Part shown: positions 28,859 to 38,594 of the stretch, piece after piece
Numbering within the stretch: position 1 is the first letter of the stretch
How the letters are laid out: every line of letters begins with the position of its first letter
Assembly: GCF_026898155.1 (NCBI RefSeq)
Contig: NZ_CP114028.1
Coordinates: 153,163-217,162, forward strand
Direction of reading: 5' to 3'
DNA: 64,000 nucleotides
DNA from: Jiella pelagia
GTDB lineage: Bacteria > Pseudomonadota > Alphaproteobacteria > Rhizobiales > Rhizobiaceae
Translations under genes and position numbers: made by a program
Notes under the pieces: generated by a model
Told to the model about the DNA's origin: nothing
The model's database searches: none
What the model saw: only the letters and a program-made list of their open reading frames with translations

Positions 28859-29003
28859 TTCGTTTCCTCCCCGCTTTCCCGCGTGTTAACCGATGGGCGA
28901 ATGAAAGCATCGCTTTCAGGCGAACGTCGGAAGCCCGAGCGGCGTCTGAGCCATTCGCCGGGCGAGAATTGACCCAAGCGGTCAATTCATTTGTCCGGCG
29001 GTC

Positions 29004-29810
29004 TTACGCGTCGCGTTTCATGATCCATTCGACTTCAGGCGCGGCGACGAAGCGCCATTTGCGAAGCGGGCCGGCCATGACGTTGAGATAATAGAGATCG
29101 AAGCCGTGCGGCGCGCCGCAGGGATGGTGGCCGCGCGGCACGCAGACGACGTCGCCGTCCGAAACGGCCATCACCTCGTCGAGCTGCCGGTCGTCGGTAT
29201 AGACGCGCTGGAACGCGAAGCCGTCGGCCGGGTCGATCCGGTGGTAATAGGTCTCTTCCAGATAGGTGATCTTCGGAAAGTCGTCCTCGTCATGGCGATG
29301 GGACGGATAGGACGACCAGTTGCCGGCGGGCGTGAACACCTCCGTCACCAGGAGCGAGTCGCAATAATCCTCGTTCTCCATGGCGATGTTGTTGATGTAG
29401 CGCGTGTTGGCGCCCTTGCCGCGCTCCGTGAGCGTGATGCCGTCCGGTCCGATCCGGCGTGCTTCATGGCCGCCCATGCCGGGCGCGGAGCAGACGGCGA
29501 TGATGCAGTCGGTCTCGGCCTGCGCCTGCCAGTCGCTGCCGTTCGGCAGATAGAGGCAGTGCGGCGGCGTGCGCTCGAAGACGCTCATGCGCTCGCCGAG
29601 GACGCCCCAGTCCCGGCCCGCCCCGGCAAGCTTCGCCTTGCCCTCGACCATGACGAGGATCACCTCCCGGTCGCCGGTGGATTCCCCGACGGTCTCGCCG
29701 GCGCGCAGGCGGTGAAGCGAGAAGCCGACATAGCGCCATCCGGCCGATTGCGGCGTGATCTCGTGAACCTTGCCGTGGGTGCCGAAGGATTTCTTCAGAA
29801 GTTGGCTCAT
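29004..29810 (-). CDS. iolB: 5-deoxy-glucuronate isomerase IolB
   Basis: A 268-residue cupin-type protein of the KduI/IolB family. It isomerises 5-deoxy-D-glucuronate to 2-deoxy-5-keto-D-gluconate in myo-inositol catabolism. Visible signatures are WRYVGFSLHRLRAGETVGES, the metal-binding region NWSSYPSHRHDEDDFPKITY, EETYYHRIDPADGFAFQRVY and VCVPRGHHPCGAPHGFDLYY. Start set at the ATG at 29810 because it overlaps the stop of the small membrane protein gene (ATGA) and matches the family length (~270). Cytosolic. Confidence 0.95.
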   Translation of the reverse strand: MSQLLKKSFGTHGKVHEITPQSAGWRYVGFSLHRLRAGETVGESTGDREVILVMVEGKAKLAGAGRDWGVLGERMSVFERTPPHCLYLPNGSDWQAQAETDCIIAVCSAPGMGGHEARRIGPDGITLTERGKGANTRYINNIAMENEDYCDSLLVTEVFTPAGNWSSYPSHRHDEDDFPKITYLEETYYHRIDPADGFAFQRVYTDDRQLDEVMAVSDGDVVCVPRGHHPCGAPHGFDLYYLNVMAGPLRKWRFVAAPEVEWIMKRDA

Positions 29811-30007
29811 TGCGAATTCCCGCTGTTCTCGTTGGGATCGTAGGCGATGACGAGGCTCCACAGCACCCAGCCGGCAAGGGCGAGGAAGATCAGCGCCCAG
29901 CCCGGATTTCCGGTGACGAGTTCGAACACGCCCCATCCGCCGGCGATCGCGAGGATCAGAAGACGCCGCCAGAGCGGCCTGAACCAGGGATGCTTGCTGT
30001 CGAACAT
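29807..30007 (-). CDS. small membrane protein (DUF3329-like) in the iol operon
   Basis: A 66-residue protein with an N-terminal polar start (MFDSKHPWFRPLWRR) and two hydrophobic stretches, LLILAIAGGWGVFELVTG and WALIFLALAGWVLWSLVIAY, probably two transmembrane helices. DUF3329-like proteins are found inside iol operons in rhizobia. The stop overlaps the start of iolB, and iolE ends 21 bases upstream, so it is co-translated with inositol enzymes. Its role is unknown. Confidence 0.7.
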   Translation of the reverse strand: MFDSKHPWFRPLWRRLLILAIAGGWGVFELVTGNPGWALIFLALAGWVLWSLVIAYDPNENSGNSQ

Positions 30008-30028
30008 GGGTGCCGTGTGTCCTTCCCG

Positions 30029-30931
30029 TCAGCCGGCGGTATCGAGGCCGGCGTCCTTCGCCATGCGTTTGAGGGCCTTCAGACCCATGTCCTGATAATG
30101 GCGCGGGTCGCGGACCGCGCTGTCCTGTTCGGCTTCGATGACGAGCCAGCCGTCATAGCCGCCCCGCGCCGCCGCCTCGATCACCGGCTCGAAGGAGACG
30201 CAACCTTCGTCGTCGCCAGGAACGGTGAAGGCGCCCCGCCGCACGCCCTCGAGGAAGGACAGCCCCTTCTCGCGAACCTCGGCCATGATGTCCGGCCGGA
30301 TGTTCTTGCAATGGATGTGGGTGACGCGGTCCATGTAGCGGTTGGCGAGGTCGGCGGGGTCGGCGCCGCCGAATGTCGCGTGGCCGGTGTCGAGCAGGAG
30401 CCTCGTGTGCGGACCGGCCATCGCCATGAAGCGCTCGATGTCCTCGGCGCTTTCGATGATCGTTCCCATGTGATGGTGGTAACCCATCGCGACGCCTTCA
30501 TCTGCGGCTAAGCGCGACAGTTCCTCGTAGCCCTTGGAGAAACGCTCCCATTCGGCATCACTCATGATCGGCCGGTCGTTGACGGCGACATGGTCGTTGC
30601 CGTGAACGGTGTTGGAGCACTCGCAGGCATTGATGTGGTCGCCGCCCGCCGCCTTGGTGAAGTCGATCCAGGTCTTCAGCGCGCGCTTCTCGGTCTCGAC
30701 GTCGTTGACGAGGAGATTGGTCGAGAACCAGCCGGCGGCGAAGCGCAGCCCGTATCCGCCGAGCTTCGCCTTCAGCGCCGTGCCCTCGTCGGGCATCTTG
30801 TGGCCCTTCTCGATGCCGTCGAAACCGATCGCGCGGCAGTCGTCGAGGCAGTCTTCGAGACTGAGATGGTCGCCGATCGACCAGTCGTCGTCATTGGACC
30901 AGGCGATGGGGTTCGTGCCGTAGAGGATCAT
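30029..30931 (-). CDS. iolE: myo-inosose-2 dehydratase IolE
   Basis: A 300-residue TIM-barrel dehydratase that removes water from 2-keto-myo-inositol to give 3D-(3,5/4)-trihydroxycyclohexane-1,2-dione. Family blocks are MILYGTNPIAWSNDDDWSIG, CLDDCRAIGFDGIEKGHKMP, MGYHHHMGTIIESAEDIERF (metal-side histidines), LLLDTGHATFGGADP and THIHCKNIRPDIM. The start at 30931 gives the family N terminus; the frame is open further upstream through iolD in a shadow frame. It follows iolD by 22 bases. Confidence 0.95.
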   Translation of the reverse strand: MILYGTNPIAWSNDDDWSIGDHLSLEDCLDDCRAIGFDGIEKGHKMPDEGTALKAKLGGYGLRFAAGWFSTNLLVNDVETEKRALKTWIDFTKAAGGDHINACECSNTVHGNDHVAVNDRPIMSDAEWERFSKGYEELSRLAADEGVAMGYHHHMGTIIESAEDIERFMAMAGPHTRLLLDTGHATFGGADPADLANRYMDRVTHIHCKNIRPDIMAEVREKGLSFLEGVRRGAFTVPGDDEGCVSFEPVIEAAARGGYDGWLVIEAEQDSAVRDPRHYQDMGLKALKRMAKDAGLDTAG

Positions 30932-30953
30932 CGGTGTCTCGCGAAAGGGTGTT

Positions 30954-32783
30954 TCAGTTATAGGTGCGCTGGAGAGCGACGTTCGCGTCGTAGCGGCTGC
31001 GCGCCTTTTCCAGACGGTCCGGCCCGCCGGTCCGCGGCACAGCGACATCCCAGAAATGCCCGCCCGCCCCGGTGCCGGGCACGGCGTCGGTCTCGATGAG
31101 GATGACGCTCGGCACGTCGCGGCCGCGCGCGGCGACGATCTTTTCCTCAAGGTCGGCGATGTCGTCGGCCTTTTCCGCATGCGCGCCCATCGCGGCGGCA
31201 TGCGCCACGAAATCGATCTTCGGAAAGACGTCGCTGTCCTTGTACAGATTGTTGAATTCGGCCCCACCGCACTCGATCTGGAGCCGGTTGATGCAGCCAT
31301 AGCCGGAATTGTCGGTGAGGACGATCGTGAACGGCACCTTGCGCGCCGCAGCGGTCGCAAGCTCGGAATTGGCCATCATGTAGCTGCCGTCACCGACGAA
31401 GCAGACCACCTCCTTCTCGGGCGCGGCGAGCTTGATACCCATGGCGCCCGCGACCTCGTAGCCCATGCAGGAATAGCCGTATTCCATGTGGTAGCCGCCC
31501 TGTGCCGCCTGCCAGAGCACCTGCAAGGCTCCGGGCATCGTGCCGGCGGCGCACATGGCGACCGTCCGGTCCGTCGCGACACGTTGTACAGCGCCGATCA
31601 CCTGCGCGTCGGTCGGCTTGCTGTTCGTCGACGCGGCTGGTGCGGCGGTCACGCGCTCGACCTCCTTGCGCCATTCGGCAGGCGCCGAGGGGTCGTGGGC
31701 CTCGAAGCGAAGATCGCCGAGCGCCCTCGACAGCCGCTCAAGCGCGACACGCGCGTCCGAGACGAGCGGCGTCGCGAGATGTTTCTGCGCGTCGTAGGGG
31801 TGCAGATTGATGGAGACCAGCTTTCGCTCCGGGTTGCCGAACAGCGTCCAGGACCCGGTCGTGAAGTCCTGGAAGCGCGTACCGACGCCGATGACGAGAT
31901 CGGCGGCCTCGCAATGCTCGTTGCCGCAGCCCGAACCGGTGACGCCGGGCGAGCCGAAATTGAGCGGATGGTCGAAGGAAAGCGCGCCCTTGCCGGCCTG
32001 CGTCTCGACGACCGGGATATTGTGCTTCTCGGCAAAGGCGATCAGCTGCTCTTCGGCTTGGCTATAGAGAACACCGCCGCCGGCGACGATCACCGGCTTA
32101 GACGCTTTCGCGATCAGGTCGGCGACGTCGGCGACCTCGCGCGGATCGGGCTCGGGTCTGCGGATGCGCCAGACGCGCGGCGCGAAGAAGTCGGCCGGAT
32201 AGTCGTAGTCCTCGGCCTGCACGTCCTGGCAGAAGGCGAGAACGGCGGGACCGGCATTCTGCGGATCCGTCATCATCGCCATGGCCCGTGGCAGGGCGGT
32301 CAACAGATGCTCTGGCCGCGAGATGCGATCGAAATGCCGGGCGACCGGCTTGAAGCAGTCGTTGGCGCTCACCGTGCCGTCGTCGAAATCCTCGATCTGC
32401 TGGAGAACCGGGTCGGGGCGGCGATTGGCGAAGACGTCGCCGCAGATCATCAGAACCGGCAGGCGGTTCACATGGGCGAGCGCGCAGGCCGTCACCATGT
32501 TGGTCGAGCCCGGCCCGATGGACGCGGTGATCGCCATCGCCTTCTGGCGGCGCATCGTCTTGGTATAGGCGATCGCGGCATGGGCCATGGTCTGTTCGTT
32601 CTGGCCGCGCCAGGTCGGGATCTCGTCCCGATAACGATGCAGCGCCTCGCCGATGCCGGCGACGTTGCCGTGACCGAAGATCGCCCAGACGCCTTCGATG
32701 AAGCGCTCACCATCCTCGGTCATCTGGACCGAGAGCCATTTCACCATCGCCTGCGCGGCCGTCAGCTTGATCGTGTCGCTCAT
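30954..32783 (-). CDS. iolD: 3D-(3,5/4)-trihydroxycyclohexane-1,2-dione hydrolase IolD
   Basis: A 609-residue thiamine-diphosphate enzyme opening the ring of the IolE product to 5-deoxy-glucuronate. Features are the N-terminal region GVWAIFGHGNVAGIGEALHR, the central Rossmann domain SKPVIVAGGGVLYSQAEEQL, and the C-terminal TPP-binding motif GDGSYMMANSELATAAARKV followed by LTDNSGYGCINRLQIE. Normal length. The start ATG at 32783 follows a GGAA ribosome binding site, and the gene follows iolC by 12 bases. Confidence 0.95.
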   Translation of the reverse strand: MSDTIKLTAAQAMVKWLSVQMTEDGERFIEGVWAIFGHGNVAGIGEALHRYRDEIPTWRGQNEQTMAHAAIAYTKTMRRQKAMAITASIGPGSTNMVTACALAHVNRLPVLMICGDVFANRRPDPVLQQIEDFDDGTVSANDCFKPVARHFDRISRPEHLLTALPRAMAMMTDPQNAGPAVLAFCQDVQAEDYDYPADFFAPRVWRIRRPEPDPREVADVADLIAKASKPVIVAGGGVLYSQAEEQLIAFAEKHNIPVVETQAGKGALSFDHPLNFGSPGVTGSGCGNEHCEAADLVIGVGTRFQDFTTGSWTLFGNPERKLVSINLHPYDAQKHLATPLVSDARVALERLSRALGDLRFEAHDPSAPAEWRKEVERVTAAPAASTNSKPTDAQVIGAVQRVATDRTVAMCAAGTMPGALQVLWQAAQGGYHMEYGYSCMGYEVAGAMGIKLAAPEKEVVCFVGDGSYMMANSELATAAARKVPFTIVLTDNSGYGCINRLQIECGGAEFNNLYKDSDVFPKIDFVAHAAAMGAHAEKADDIADLEEKIVAARGRDVPSVILIETDAVPGTGAGGHFWDVAVPRTGGPDRLEKARSRYDANVALQRTYN

Positions 32784-32795
32784 GGGTTCCGTTCC

Positions 32796-34703
32796 TTATG
32801 CCAGGTTCTCTCGGGCCTCGGCCCGTGCCGCGTCCCAGATCGCGCAGAGCCGCCGATACCGGTCCGCCATCAGCGAGACGGCGTCCGCCTCGCTCATCTC
32901 GCCCTTGAAGAAGGCGCGCGCGGCATCGCCGAAGATCGTGCGTCCGACCGCGAAGCCCTTGACCAGCGGGAACTTCGCGGCGAGCGCGAAGCATGCCTTG
33001 AGTTCGTCTTCCGGCGCGTCGAGGCCGAGGACGACGACGCCGCGCGTGTTCGGGTCGTTGCGATCGATCGCCGCGACGGCCTTCGCCCAGGCGCTCTCGG
33101 TCTTGAAGGGTTCGAGCTTCCACCAGTCGGGATAGACGCCCGCGTCGTAGAAGCGCTGGATGATCGTCGAGCTCGTCTCGTCGTCGACGGGACCCACCTT
33201 GGAGGGAATCACTTCGAGGAGGAATTCCAGCCTGTTGCGGCGCGCGCTTTCGAACAGGCGGGCGATCACGGCCTCCTGCTCGGCCCACATCGCCGCGTCG
33301 TCGTCCGGGTGGCAGAAGCAGAGGCACTTGACCACGTGGTCGCGCGGCCATTCGGCGAGCCCGCCGAAATCCTTTCCGATCTCCGGTTCGAGGGCCAGCG
33401 GACGCGAGCCCGGCCATTCCACCGGGTGGCCGAGCCACAGGCCGGTGCCCGCCGCCTTCCACAAGGCGTGCTTGCCGAGACGGGAGTCGCAGAGAATGCC
33501 GTAGCCGGGCGCGTCGCCCTTCACGGCGAGCGCCGCGTCGAGACAGAGCCGCTTGAAAGCGTCGATCTTTTCCGGGCTCGCGCCGTCCATCTCTTCGAGC
33601 TGCATGCGATGGTCGAAGGCGAAGACGCGCATGGTCGACCAGTCGCCGGTGCGGTTGGTCGCCCAATGGACCTGCTCGAGTTCGGCGTCGTTGCGCAGGT
33701 CCTTTCGCTTGATGCCGCGCCGGAAGAAGAACTGAAGCTCTTCCCAGCTCGGATAGGCCGGGGTGCAGCCGTGGCGCGAGACGGCGAAGGCGCCGCAGGC
33801 ATTGGCGTATTTCAGCGCCGTCGGCCAATCCTCGCCATCGAGCCAACCCTTCAAAAGCCCCGCGAAGAAGCCGTCGCCGGCGCCGAGCACGTTGAAGACC
33901 TCGATCGGGAAGCCCGGTCCCGCCTCGCCGTCGTCGAGACTGTCGGGAATGTCGCCGGTGAAGGCGACGGCGCCGAGCGCGCCGCGCTTGCAGACGAGCG
34001 TCGCGCCGGAGACCTTTCGCACGGCCCGCAAGGCTTCAAGCGTATCGGTCGAGCCGCCGGCGATGTGGAATTCCTCTTCCGTCCCGACGATGAGATCGAA
34101 GAGATGCAGCGTCCACAGGAGCTTATCCGTCACCGCCCGGCTTTCGACGAAGCGGCTTTCGCCCTCGCCATGGCCGGCGACGCCCCAAAGGTTCGGGCGA
34201 TAGTCGATGTCGAGGGCGGTCTTCGCGCCGTGCTTGCGGGCAAGATCCAGCGCCTTCTTCACGGCGGCCTCGGTGCGCGGATGGCTGAGATGGGTGCCGG
34301 TCGCGACGACGGCTCTCGCCTCGGCGACGAAGTCCTCGTCGATATCGGCCTCGGTGATCCCCATGTCGGCGCAGTTCTCGCGATAGAAGATCAGCGGAAA
34401 CTGCTCGTCGTCGCGGATGCCGAGAAGGACGAGGGCCGTCAGCCGCTCGGGATCGGTCTTGACGCCGCGCGTGTCCACGCCCTCGCGCTGAAGCTGCTCG
34501 CGGATGAAGCGGCCCATATGCTCGTCGCCGACGGCGGTGATCACCGCCGATTTCAGCCCGAGCCGGGCCGTGCCGCAGGCGATGTTGGTCGGCGAGCCGC
34601 CGATATACTTGTCGAACGAGCCCATGTCTTCGAGCCGCCCGCCCACCTGCGCGCCGTAGAGGTCGACCGATGAGCGTCCGATCGTGATGACGTCGAGTGA
34701 CAT
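32796..34703 (-). CDS. iolC: 5-dehydro-2-deoxygluconokinase IolC fused to DUF2090 aldolase-like domain
   Basis: A 635-residue fusion. Residues ~1-325 are a PfkB kinase (MSLDVITIGRSSVDLYGAQV, FIGGSPTNIA-type motif in FDKYIGGSPTNIACGTARLG, and GAGDGFFAGLLKGWLDGEDW with the catalytic Asp). It phosphorylates 2-deoxy-5-keto-gluconate. Residues ~330-635 are DUF2090 (MRVFAFDHRMQLEEMDGASP, LLEVIPSKVGPVDDETSS, GLDAPEDELKACFALAAKFP), the domain fused to IolC in proteobacteria and thought to be an aldolase in place of IolJ. The two activities would act successively. Intact in this window. Confidence 0.93.
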   Translation of the reverse strand: MSLDVITIGRSSVDLYGAQVGGRLEDMGSFDKYIGGSPTNIACGTARLGLKSAVITAVGDEHMGRFIREQLQREGVDTRGVKTDPERLTALVLLGIRDDEQFPLIFYRENCADMGITEADIDEDFVAEARAVVATGTHLSHPRTEAAVKKALDLARKHGAKTALDIDYRPNLWGVAGHGEGESRFVESRAVTDKLLWTLHLFDLIVGTEEEFHIAGGSTDTLEALRAVRKVSGATLVCKRGALGAVAFTGDIPDSLDDGEAGPGFPIEVFNVLGAGDGFFAGLLKGWLDGEDWPTALKYANACGAFAVSRHGCTPAYPSWEELQFFFRRGIKRKDLRNDAELEQVHWATNRTGDWSTMRVFAFDHRMQLEEMDGASPEKIDAFKRLCLDAALAVKGDAPGYGILCDSRLGKHALWKAAGTGLWLGHPVEWPGSRPLALEPEIGKDFGGLAEWPRDHVVKCLCFCHPDDDAAMWAEQEAVIARLFESARRNRLEFLLEVIPSKVGPVDDETSSTIIQRFYDAGVYPDWWKLEPFKTESAWAKAVAAIDRNDPNTRGVVVLGLDAPEDELKACFALAAKFPLVKGFAVGRTIFGDAARAFFKGEMSEADAVSLMADRYRRLCAIWDAARAEARENLA

Positions 34704-34759
34704 GATCCAGCCCTATCGAATGTTTTTGCCAAGATGGGTCTCATCCGGAGAGACGATGT

Positions 34760-34795
34760 CCCGGCACCCGCACGGGAGGGGACGCGGGTGCCGGG
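34760..34795. repeat. 12-bp stem-loop between IolI-like gene and iolC
   Basis: CCCGGCACCCGC at 34760-34771 and its exact complement at 34784-34795 form a perfect 12-bp stem with a 12-base loop in the 123-base gap upstream of iolC. No T-run follows on the minus strand, so it does not look like a full terminator. It may protect or process the mRNA, setting different levels for uptake/IolG genes and the iolC-D-E-B part. Confidence 0.6.
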
Positions 34796-34826
34796 CCGGC
34801 AGGTTGAGGTCGAGAAAGCGACGGCG

Positions 34827-35633
34827 CTATTCGGCCGCCACCTCCTGTCGGACGCCTGCCTTGATGAAGGTGATGCTCTCTTCGAGCGCCGCTTGCGGAT
34901 CCTCGAGACCGTGAACCTCTTCCGCGAAGGGCTCGAAGGAGAACGGACCCGCATAGCCGGATGAAAGAAGCGCCTCGATCTGCTTCAGGTTTTCCAGGCG
35001 ATCGCGCCCGTCCACCAGCACCCGGTGCGCGTCGAGCATGTCGTCGACCGCCACATCGGGATCGGTGACGCCCGAAATATGGACGAGGCCGGTCCATTCG
35101 GGGAAGAACTCGGTCTCGCCGGCGAGATGATGGTGGAAGGTGTCGTGCATGAGGCGATAGACGTCCGCCCCGCCCGAAGCCTCGATCGCCTCGATCGCCT
35201 CGGCCTTCCGGCGAAGGGACGAGATCGGGAAGCCGAGGGGTTCGACGAGACCGGTGAGCCCGCGCTCGCTGAGGATCGGCGCCATCGCCTTGAGGGCCGA
35301 AACGAGATCGTCGCGCGAGACCGCCGTGCCGTCGTTGAGCGGGCACATGACGAGCGCCTTGGCGCCGCAGGCTTTCGCGTAGTCGGCCATTTTGACGGCC
35401 CGCTCGGGCAGGTCGCCCGACCAGACGTTGAACGGATAGAGCGCGTTGATCGACAGGATCTCGACGCCCGCCTTTTCGGCGGCGGTTTGCACGTCACCCG
35501 GGGCGACGGTGTTCATCACGTCCGGAATGTCGTTGCGGATCTCGACCTGATCGGAGCCGAGGCGGCGAACCATGGCGAAGAAATCCTCGACCGAAAGCTT
35601 CGGGGCCGAGATGTGGTTGATGGCGAATTTCAT
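34827..35633 (-). CDS. IolI/IolE-like TIM-barrel isomerase
   Basis: A 268-residue xylose-isomerase-like TIM barrel: MKFAINHISAPKLSVEDFFA, QVEIRNDIPDVMNT, EILSINALYPFNVW, ALVMCPLNDGTAVS, GLVEPLGFPISSLRRKAEAI with the metal-binding Glu, YRLMHDTFHHHLAGETEFFP and GLVHISGVTDPDVAVDD. Together with the inositol genes it may interconvert inosose isomers, as IolI does in Bacillus; the sequence is not close enough to call it IolI firmly. A paralogue lies at 62551. It is in the operon between iolG and iolC. Confidence 0.8.
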   Translation of the reverse strand: MKFAINHISAPKLSVEDFFAMVRRLGSDQVEIRNDIPDVMNTVAPGDVQTAAEKAGVEILSINALYPFNVWSGDLPERAVKMADYAKACGAKALVMCPLNDGTAVSRDDLVSALKAMAPILSERGLTGLVEPLGFPISSLRRKAEAIEAIEASGGADVYRLMHDTFHHHLAGETEFFPEWTGLVHISGVTDPDVAVDDMLDAHRVLVDGRDRLENLKQIEALLSSGYAGPFSFEPFAEEVHGLEDPQAALEESITFIKAGVRQEVAAE

Positions 35634-35642
35634 GGCAGCCTC

Positions 35643-36653
35643 TCAGCGATAAAGGCCCGGACGTTCGGGAAGGGTGATGGGAACGACGGCGCCGTCCGCG
35701 CCCTGCGCGGTGACGCAGGCGTCCGAGGTGATCGCCGCGACATAGCCGTCCCAGGTCGAGGGTCCGGTCGCGGTGCCCTCGGCGGCCGCCTCGATGAAGG
35801 CCTGCAACTCGACGTCGTAGCTGTCGACGAAGCGATCCTTCCAGTCGGTCAGGATCGGCGTTGCGACGCTGGCGTTCTGGCGCCGGGTCACGGCCATCGG
35901 CTCGGGCAGATTGGCGAGGCCTTCCTCGCCGACGACCTGACACTGGATGTCGTAGCCGTAGCGGCTATTGACGAAGATCTCGACGTCGATCCGCACGCCC
36001 TTGGCGGTTTCCAGAAGAACGATCTGGGGATCGGCGACCTTCGAATGGGCATGGCGGGAGGCTTTCGGGAAGACGACCTGCGCGGAGACGTAGTCGTCGT
36101 CGAGAAGCCAGCGCAACACGTCGATCTCGTGGATCATCGTGTCGTGGATCGCCATCGGCGTCACGTATTGCTCGGGCACGGCCGGATTGCGGTGCGCGGC
36201 GTGAACGATCAGCGGCGTGCCGATCTCGGAATCGACGACCTTCTTCAGCATGCGGTAGCCCGCATCGTAGCGGCGCATGAAGCCGACCTGGACGAGACGG
36301 GAGCCGTGCGCGACCTCGGCGTCCACGATGCCCCTGGCGCCTTCCGCGGTCGTCGCCAGCGGCTTTTCGCAGAAGCATGGCTTGCCGGCTTGAATCGCCG
36401 CGAGGACATAGGCCTCGTGGGTCGAGCCGGTCGAGCAGACGAGCACTGCGTCGACGTCGGAGGCGGCGATGAGTTCTTCGCCGCTCGCGTAGCACTTGGC
36501 GTCGGGCGCCAGTTCGTCGCGCACCTTCTCCGCCGCCTCGGGCGAATAGTCCGACAGGGCGACGATCGTGCCGCCGGCCAGAACCTGGGCGATGCGGCGC
36601 GTATGGTCACGCCCGATCATGCCCGTGCCGATCACGCCAATTCTTACAGTCAT
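35643..36653 (-). CDS. iolG: inositol 2-dehydrogenase IolG
   Basis: A 336-residue Gfo/Idh/MocA dehydrogenase oxidising myo-inositol to 2-keto-myo-inositol with NAD. Visible blocks: [20 protein letters not shown] (GxGxxG), [37 protein letters not shown] (EKP with catalytic Lys), [17 protein letters not shown], and [20 protein letters not shown] with the DxxxH active-site pair (Asp and His). Standard length. It lies 9 bases before the IolI-like gene and 10 bases after iolH. Confidence 0.93.
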   Translation of the reverse strand: MTVRIGVIGTGMIGRDHTRRIAQVLAGGTIVALSDYSPEAAEKVRDELAPDAKCYASGEELIAASDVDAVLVCSTGSTHEAYVLAAIQAGKPCFCEKPLATTAEGARGIVDAEVAHGSRLVQVGFMRRYDAGYRMLKKVVDSEIGTPLIVHAAHRNPAVPEQYVTPMAIHDTMIHEIDVLRWLLDDDYVSAQVVFPKASRHAHSKVADPQIVLLETAKGVRIDVEIFVNSRYGYDIQCQVVGEEGLANLPEPMAVTRRQNASVATPILTDWKDRFVDSYDVELQAFIEAAAEGTATGPSTWDGYVAAITSDACVTAQGADGAVVPITLPERPGLYR

Positions 36654-36663
36654 CGAGATGTTC

Positions 36664-37564
36664 TCACTTGAAGTAGGTGTCGATGTAGCGCTGCATCTCA
36701 GCGCGCATGAAGCGACCGCTCTCGTCGGCCTTTTCTTCCCAGGCGAAGACGCAGGCGGTCATGATGCCGTCGAAGCCGATCTCCGCGAGGGTCCTGTAGA
36801 AATCGTCCCAGGGAACCTCGCCCTGGCCGATATTCAGATGCTGGTGGACGCGCGCCGCCGAGCCCGGCGGATTGACGATGTAGCGCAGGCCCGACGATCC
36901 CTTGTGATTGAAGGTGTCGGCGATGTGGACATGGGCGAGAACGTCGGCGCATTCCTTCAGCATCGCGACCGTGTCGTCGCCGAAATAGAAGGTGTGCGGC
37001 GTGCAGTAGAGGAACTTCACGCGCTCGGAATTCACCGTGCGGATGAGATCGACGGAGGGCTGCAGCGTCTCGACCCAGTCTTCCGGATGCGGCTCGATAT
37101 GAAGGTTGATGCTTTCGCGCTCGAGGATCGGCACGAGGCTCCTCCATCGAGCGCCACCATGCGTCCTCGCAGGCCTCGACCATCGCGCCGGTATGGCAGC
37201 AATAGCAGGTGCCCTTGTCGGGATGCGGGCCACGACCAAACTCCGAGTTCATCGTGTCGACGCCCATTTCAACGGCGATCTCGATGGCCCGCTTCCAGTG
37301 CCGGACGGCCGCCTTGCGCTCGTCCTCGTCGTTCGAGGCCCAGCGATACATCGGCAGGAGCGAGGCGATCTTCACGTTCGCGTCGGACAGCGCCTTCTTG
37401 AAGCTCTTCACCCGGTCCGGGAAGACGCGCGGCGCCTTGAACCATTCGAGGAAGTCGCTGCGCGGCGCGAGTTCGATATAGTCGTAGCCGAGTTCGGCGA
37501 CCTTGGACGGCAGCTTTTCGAGGCTGAGATGGCGGTGCATATAGGGATCGAGAGCAATCTTCAT
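36664..37564 (-). pseudogene. iolH: IolH-like sugar phosphate isomerase/epimerase, single frameshift
   Basis: A ~299-residue TIM-barrel protein resembling IolH of inositol operons: [74 protein letters not shown], then in another frame [59 protein letters not shown] and [20 protein letters not shown]. One surplus base near 37142 separates the halves (W W R S M E then S L V P after correction). The exact reaction of IolH is not established; the position at the head of the catabolic genes supports an inositol role. Confidence 0.82.
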
Positions 37565-37634
37565 CGCTTCGAGGCTCCTTGTCTTATCGGGATCTTTGGT
37601 CAGCGGACGGCGCCGTCGCCGTAGGCTGGGTGGT

Positions 37635-38594
37635 TCAGTCGTTCCGGGTGCTGATCGTCGGCGCCTTAGCGATATTGTTCGAGATTTCTTCGGGTGACGG
37701 TTCGAAGGGAACCCAGATCGCCCGATCGACGCTTTCGCCGTTCGCCATCCGTTTCGCCGCCTCCAGCGCGACCTCGCCCTGACGTTTGGCGTTCTGGTAG
37801 ACGGTCACGTCGAGGCCACCGGCTTCGAGGGCGGAGAGTCCGTCCCGCGTCGCGTCGATCCCGGCGACGACGACGTCGTTCATATTCATCCCGACGGACT
37901 TCATCGCGAGGATCGCGCCGATCGCCATCTCATCGTTATTGGCGATCACGGCGTCGAATTCGACGCCAGACGTCAGCCAGTTCGTCATCAGATCCTGGGC
38001 CTCGCCGCGCTTCCAGTTCGCGGTCTGCTCCTCGACGACCTCCATGCCAGAGCACTCGGGCGTCGCGATCACATCATGGATGTCCTTGGTACGGGTGAGC
38101 GAGGCGTGGCTTTCGAGAGGCCCCATGATGACGAGGACCTTGCCCTTTCCGCCGAGCAAGTCGCAGACTTCCTTTGTCTGCATCGTACCGCTGTCAATTT
38201 CGTTCGAGCCGACGAACGTCGTTCCTTCCGGCAATTGATCGAGATCGAAAGGCGGATGATTGACGTAGACGAGAGGAACGCCCGCCTCTTTCGCAGCCTT
38301 CGTCAAGGCGAGGGTCGAATTTCCATCGACGGCGTTCACAACGATCGCGTCCGCCCCGTTGGCGATGAAGCGATTGACCTGATCGAGCTGACGCGCGACG
38401 TCGACCTGTGCGTCCTCGATATTGAGGGTGACGTCGCCGAGGAGATCGGCCTCCTCTTCCATCGCCGTGCGGATGATGGTCAGGAACGGATTGTCGAAGG
38501 CCGTCATCGAGACCGAGACATCCGTCTGCGCCAGTGCGCCGGTCGACAGGCCCGATACGAGAATGACGGCGGCGCTCAACGTGCTCTTGAACAT
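37635..38594 (-). CDS. sugar (inositol-type) ABC transporter substrate-binding protein
   Basis: A 319-residue periplasmic-binding protein of the ribose/CUT2 type (Peripla_BP_4). A Sec signal peptide is clear ([24 protein letters not shown]). The mature part starts [20 protein letters not shown] and includes [20 protein letters not shown] and [20 protein letters not shown], typical sugar-contact regions. It is a paralogue of the binding protein at 40729. Start at MFKS with AGGA ribosome binding site. It follows the ATPase gene by 158 bases containing a stem-loop (GCGTCAA at 38651-38657, TTGACGC at 38670-38676). Confidence 0.9.
   Translation of the reverse strand: MFKSTLSAAVILVSGLSTGALAQTDVSVSMTAFDNPFLTIIRTAMEEEADLLGDVTLNIEDAQVDVARQLDQVNRFIANGADAIVVNAVDGNSTLALTKAAKEAGVPLVYVNHPPFDLDQLPEGTTFVGSNEIDSGTMQTKEVCDLLGGKGKVLVIMGPLESHASLTRTKDIHDVIATPECSGMEVVEEQTANWKRGEAQDLMTNWLTSGVEFDAVIANNDEMAIGAILAMKSVGMNMNDVVVAGIDATRDGLSALEAGGLDVTVYQNAKRQGEVALEAAKRMANGESVDRAIWVPFEPSPEEISNNIAKAPTISTRND

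Noticed and set aside
31056..34673. A 1205-codon plus-strand open frame opposite iolD and iolC
   Set aside because: It is an antisense shadow in high-GC DNA. Its protein has no family pattern, while the opposite strand encodes full-length IolD and IolC with all motifs.
29004..36653. Horizontal transfer of the inositol operon
   Set aside because: Base composition and gene style match the neighbouring housekeeping-like genes and the gene order is the usual rhizobial one; only its downstream end is disturbed by IS elements.
35025..36671. A 548-codon plus-strand frame opposite iolG and the TIM-barrel gene
   Set aside because: Antisense shadow of two recognised genes; no motif or ribosome binding site of its own.
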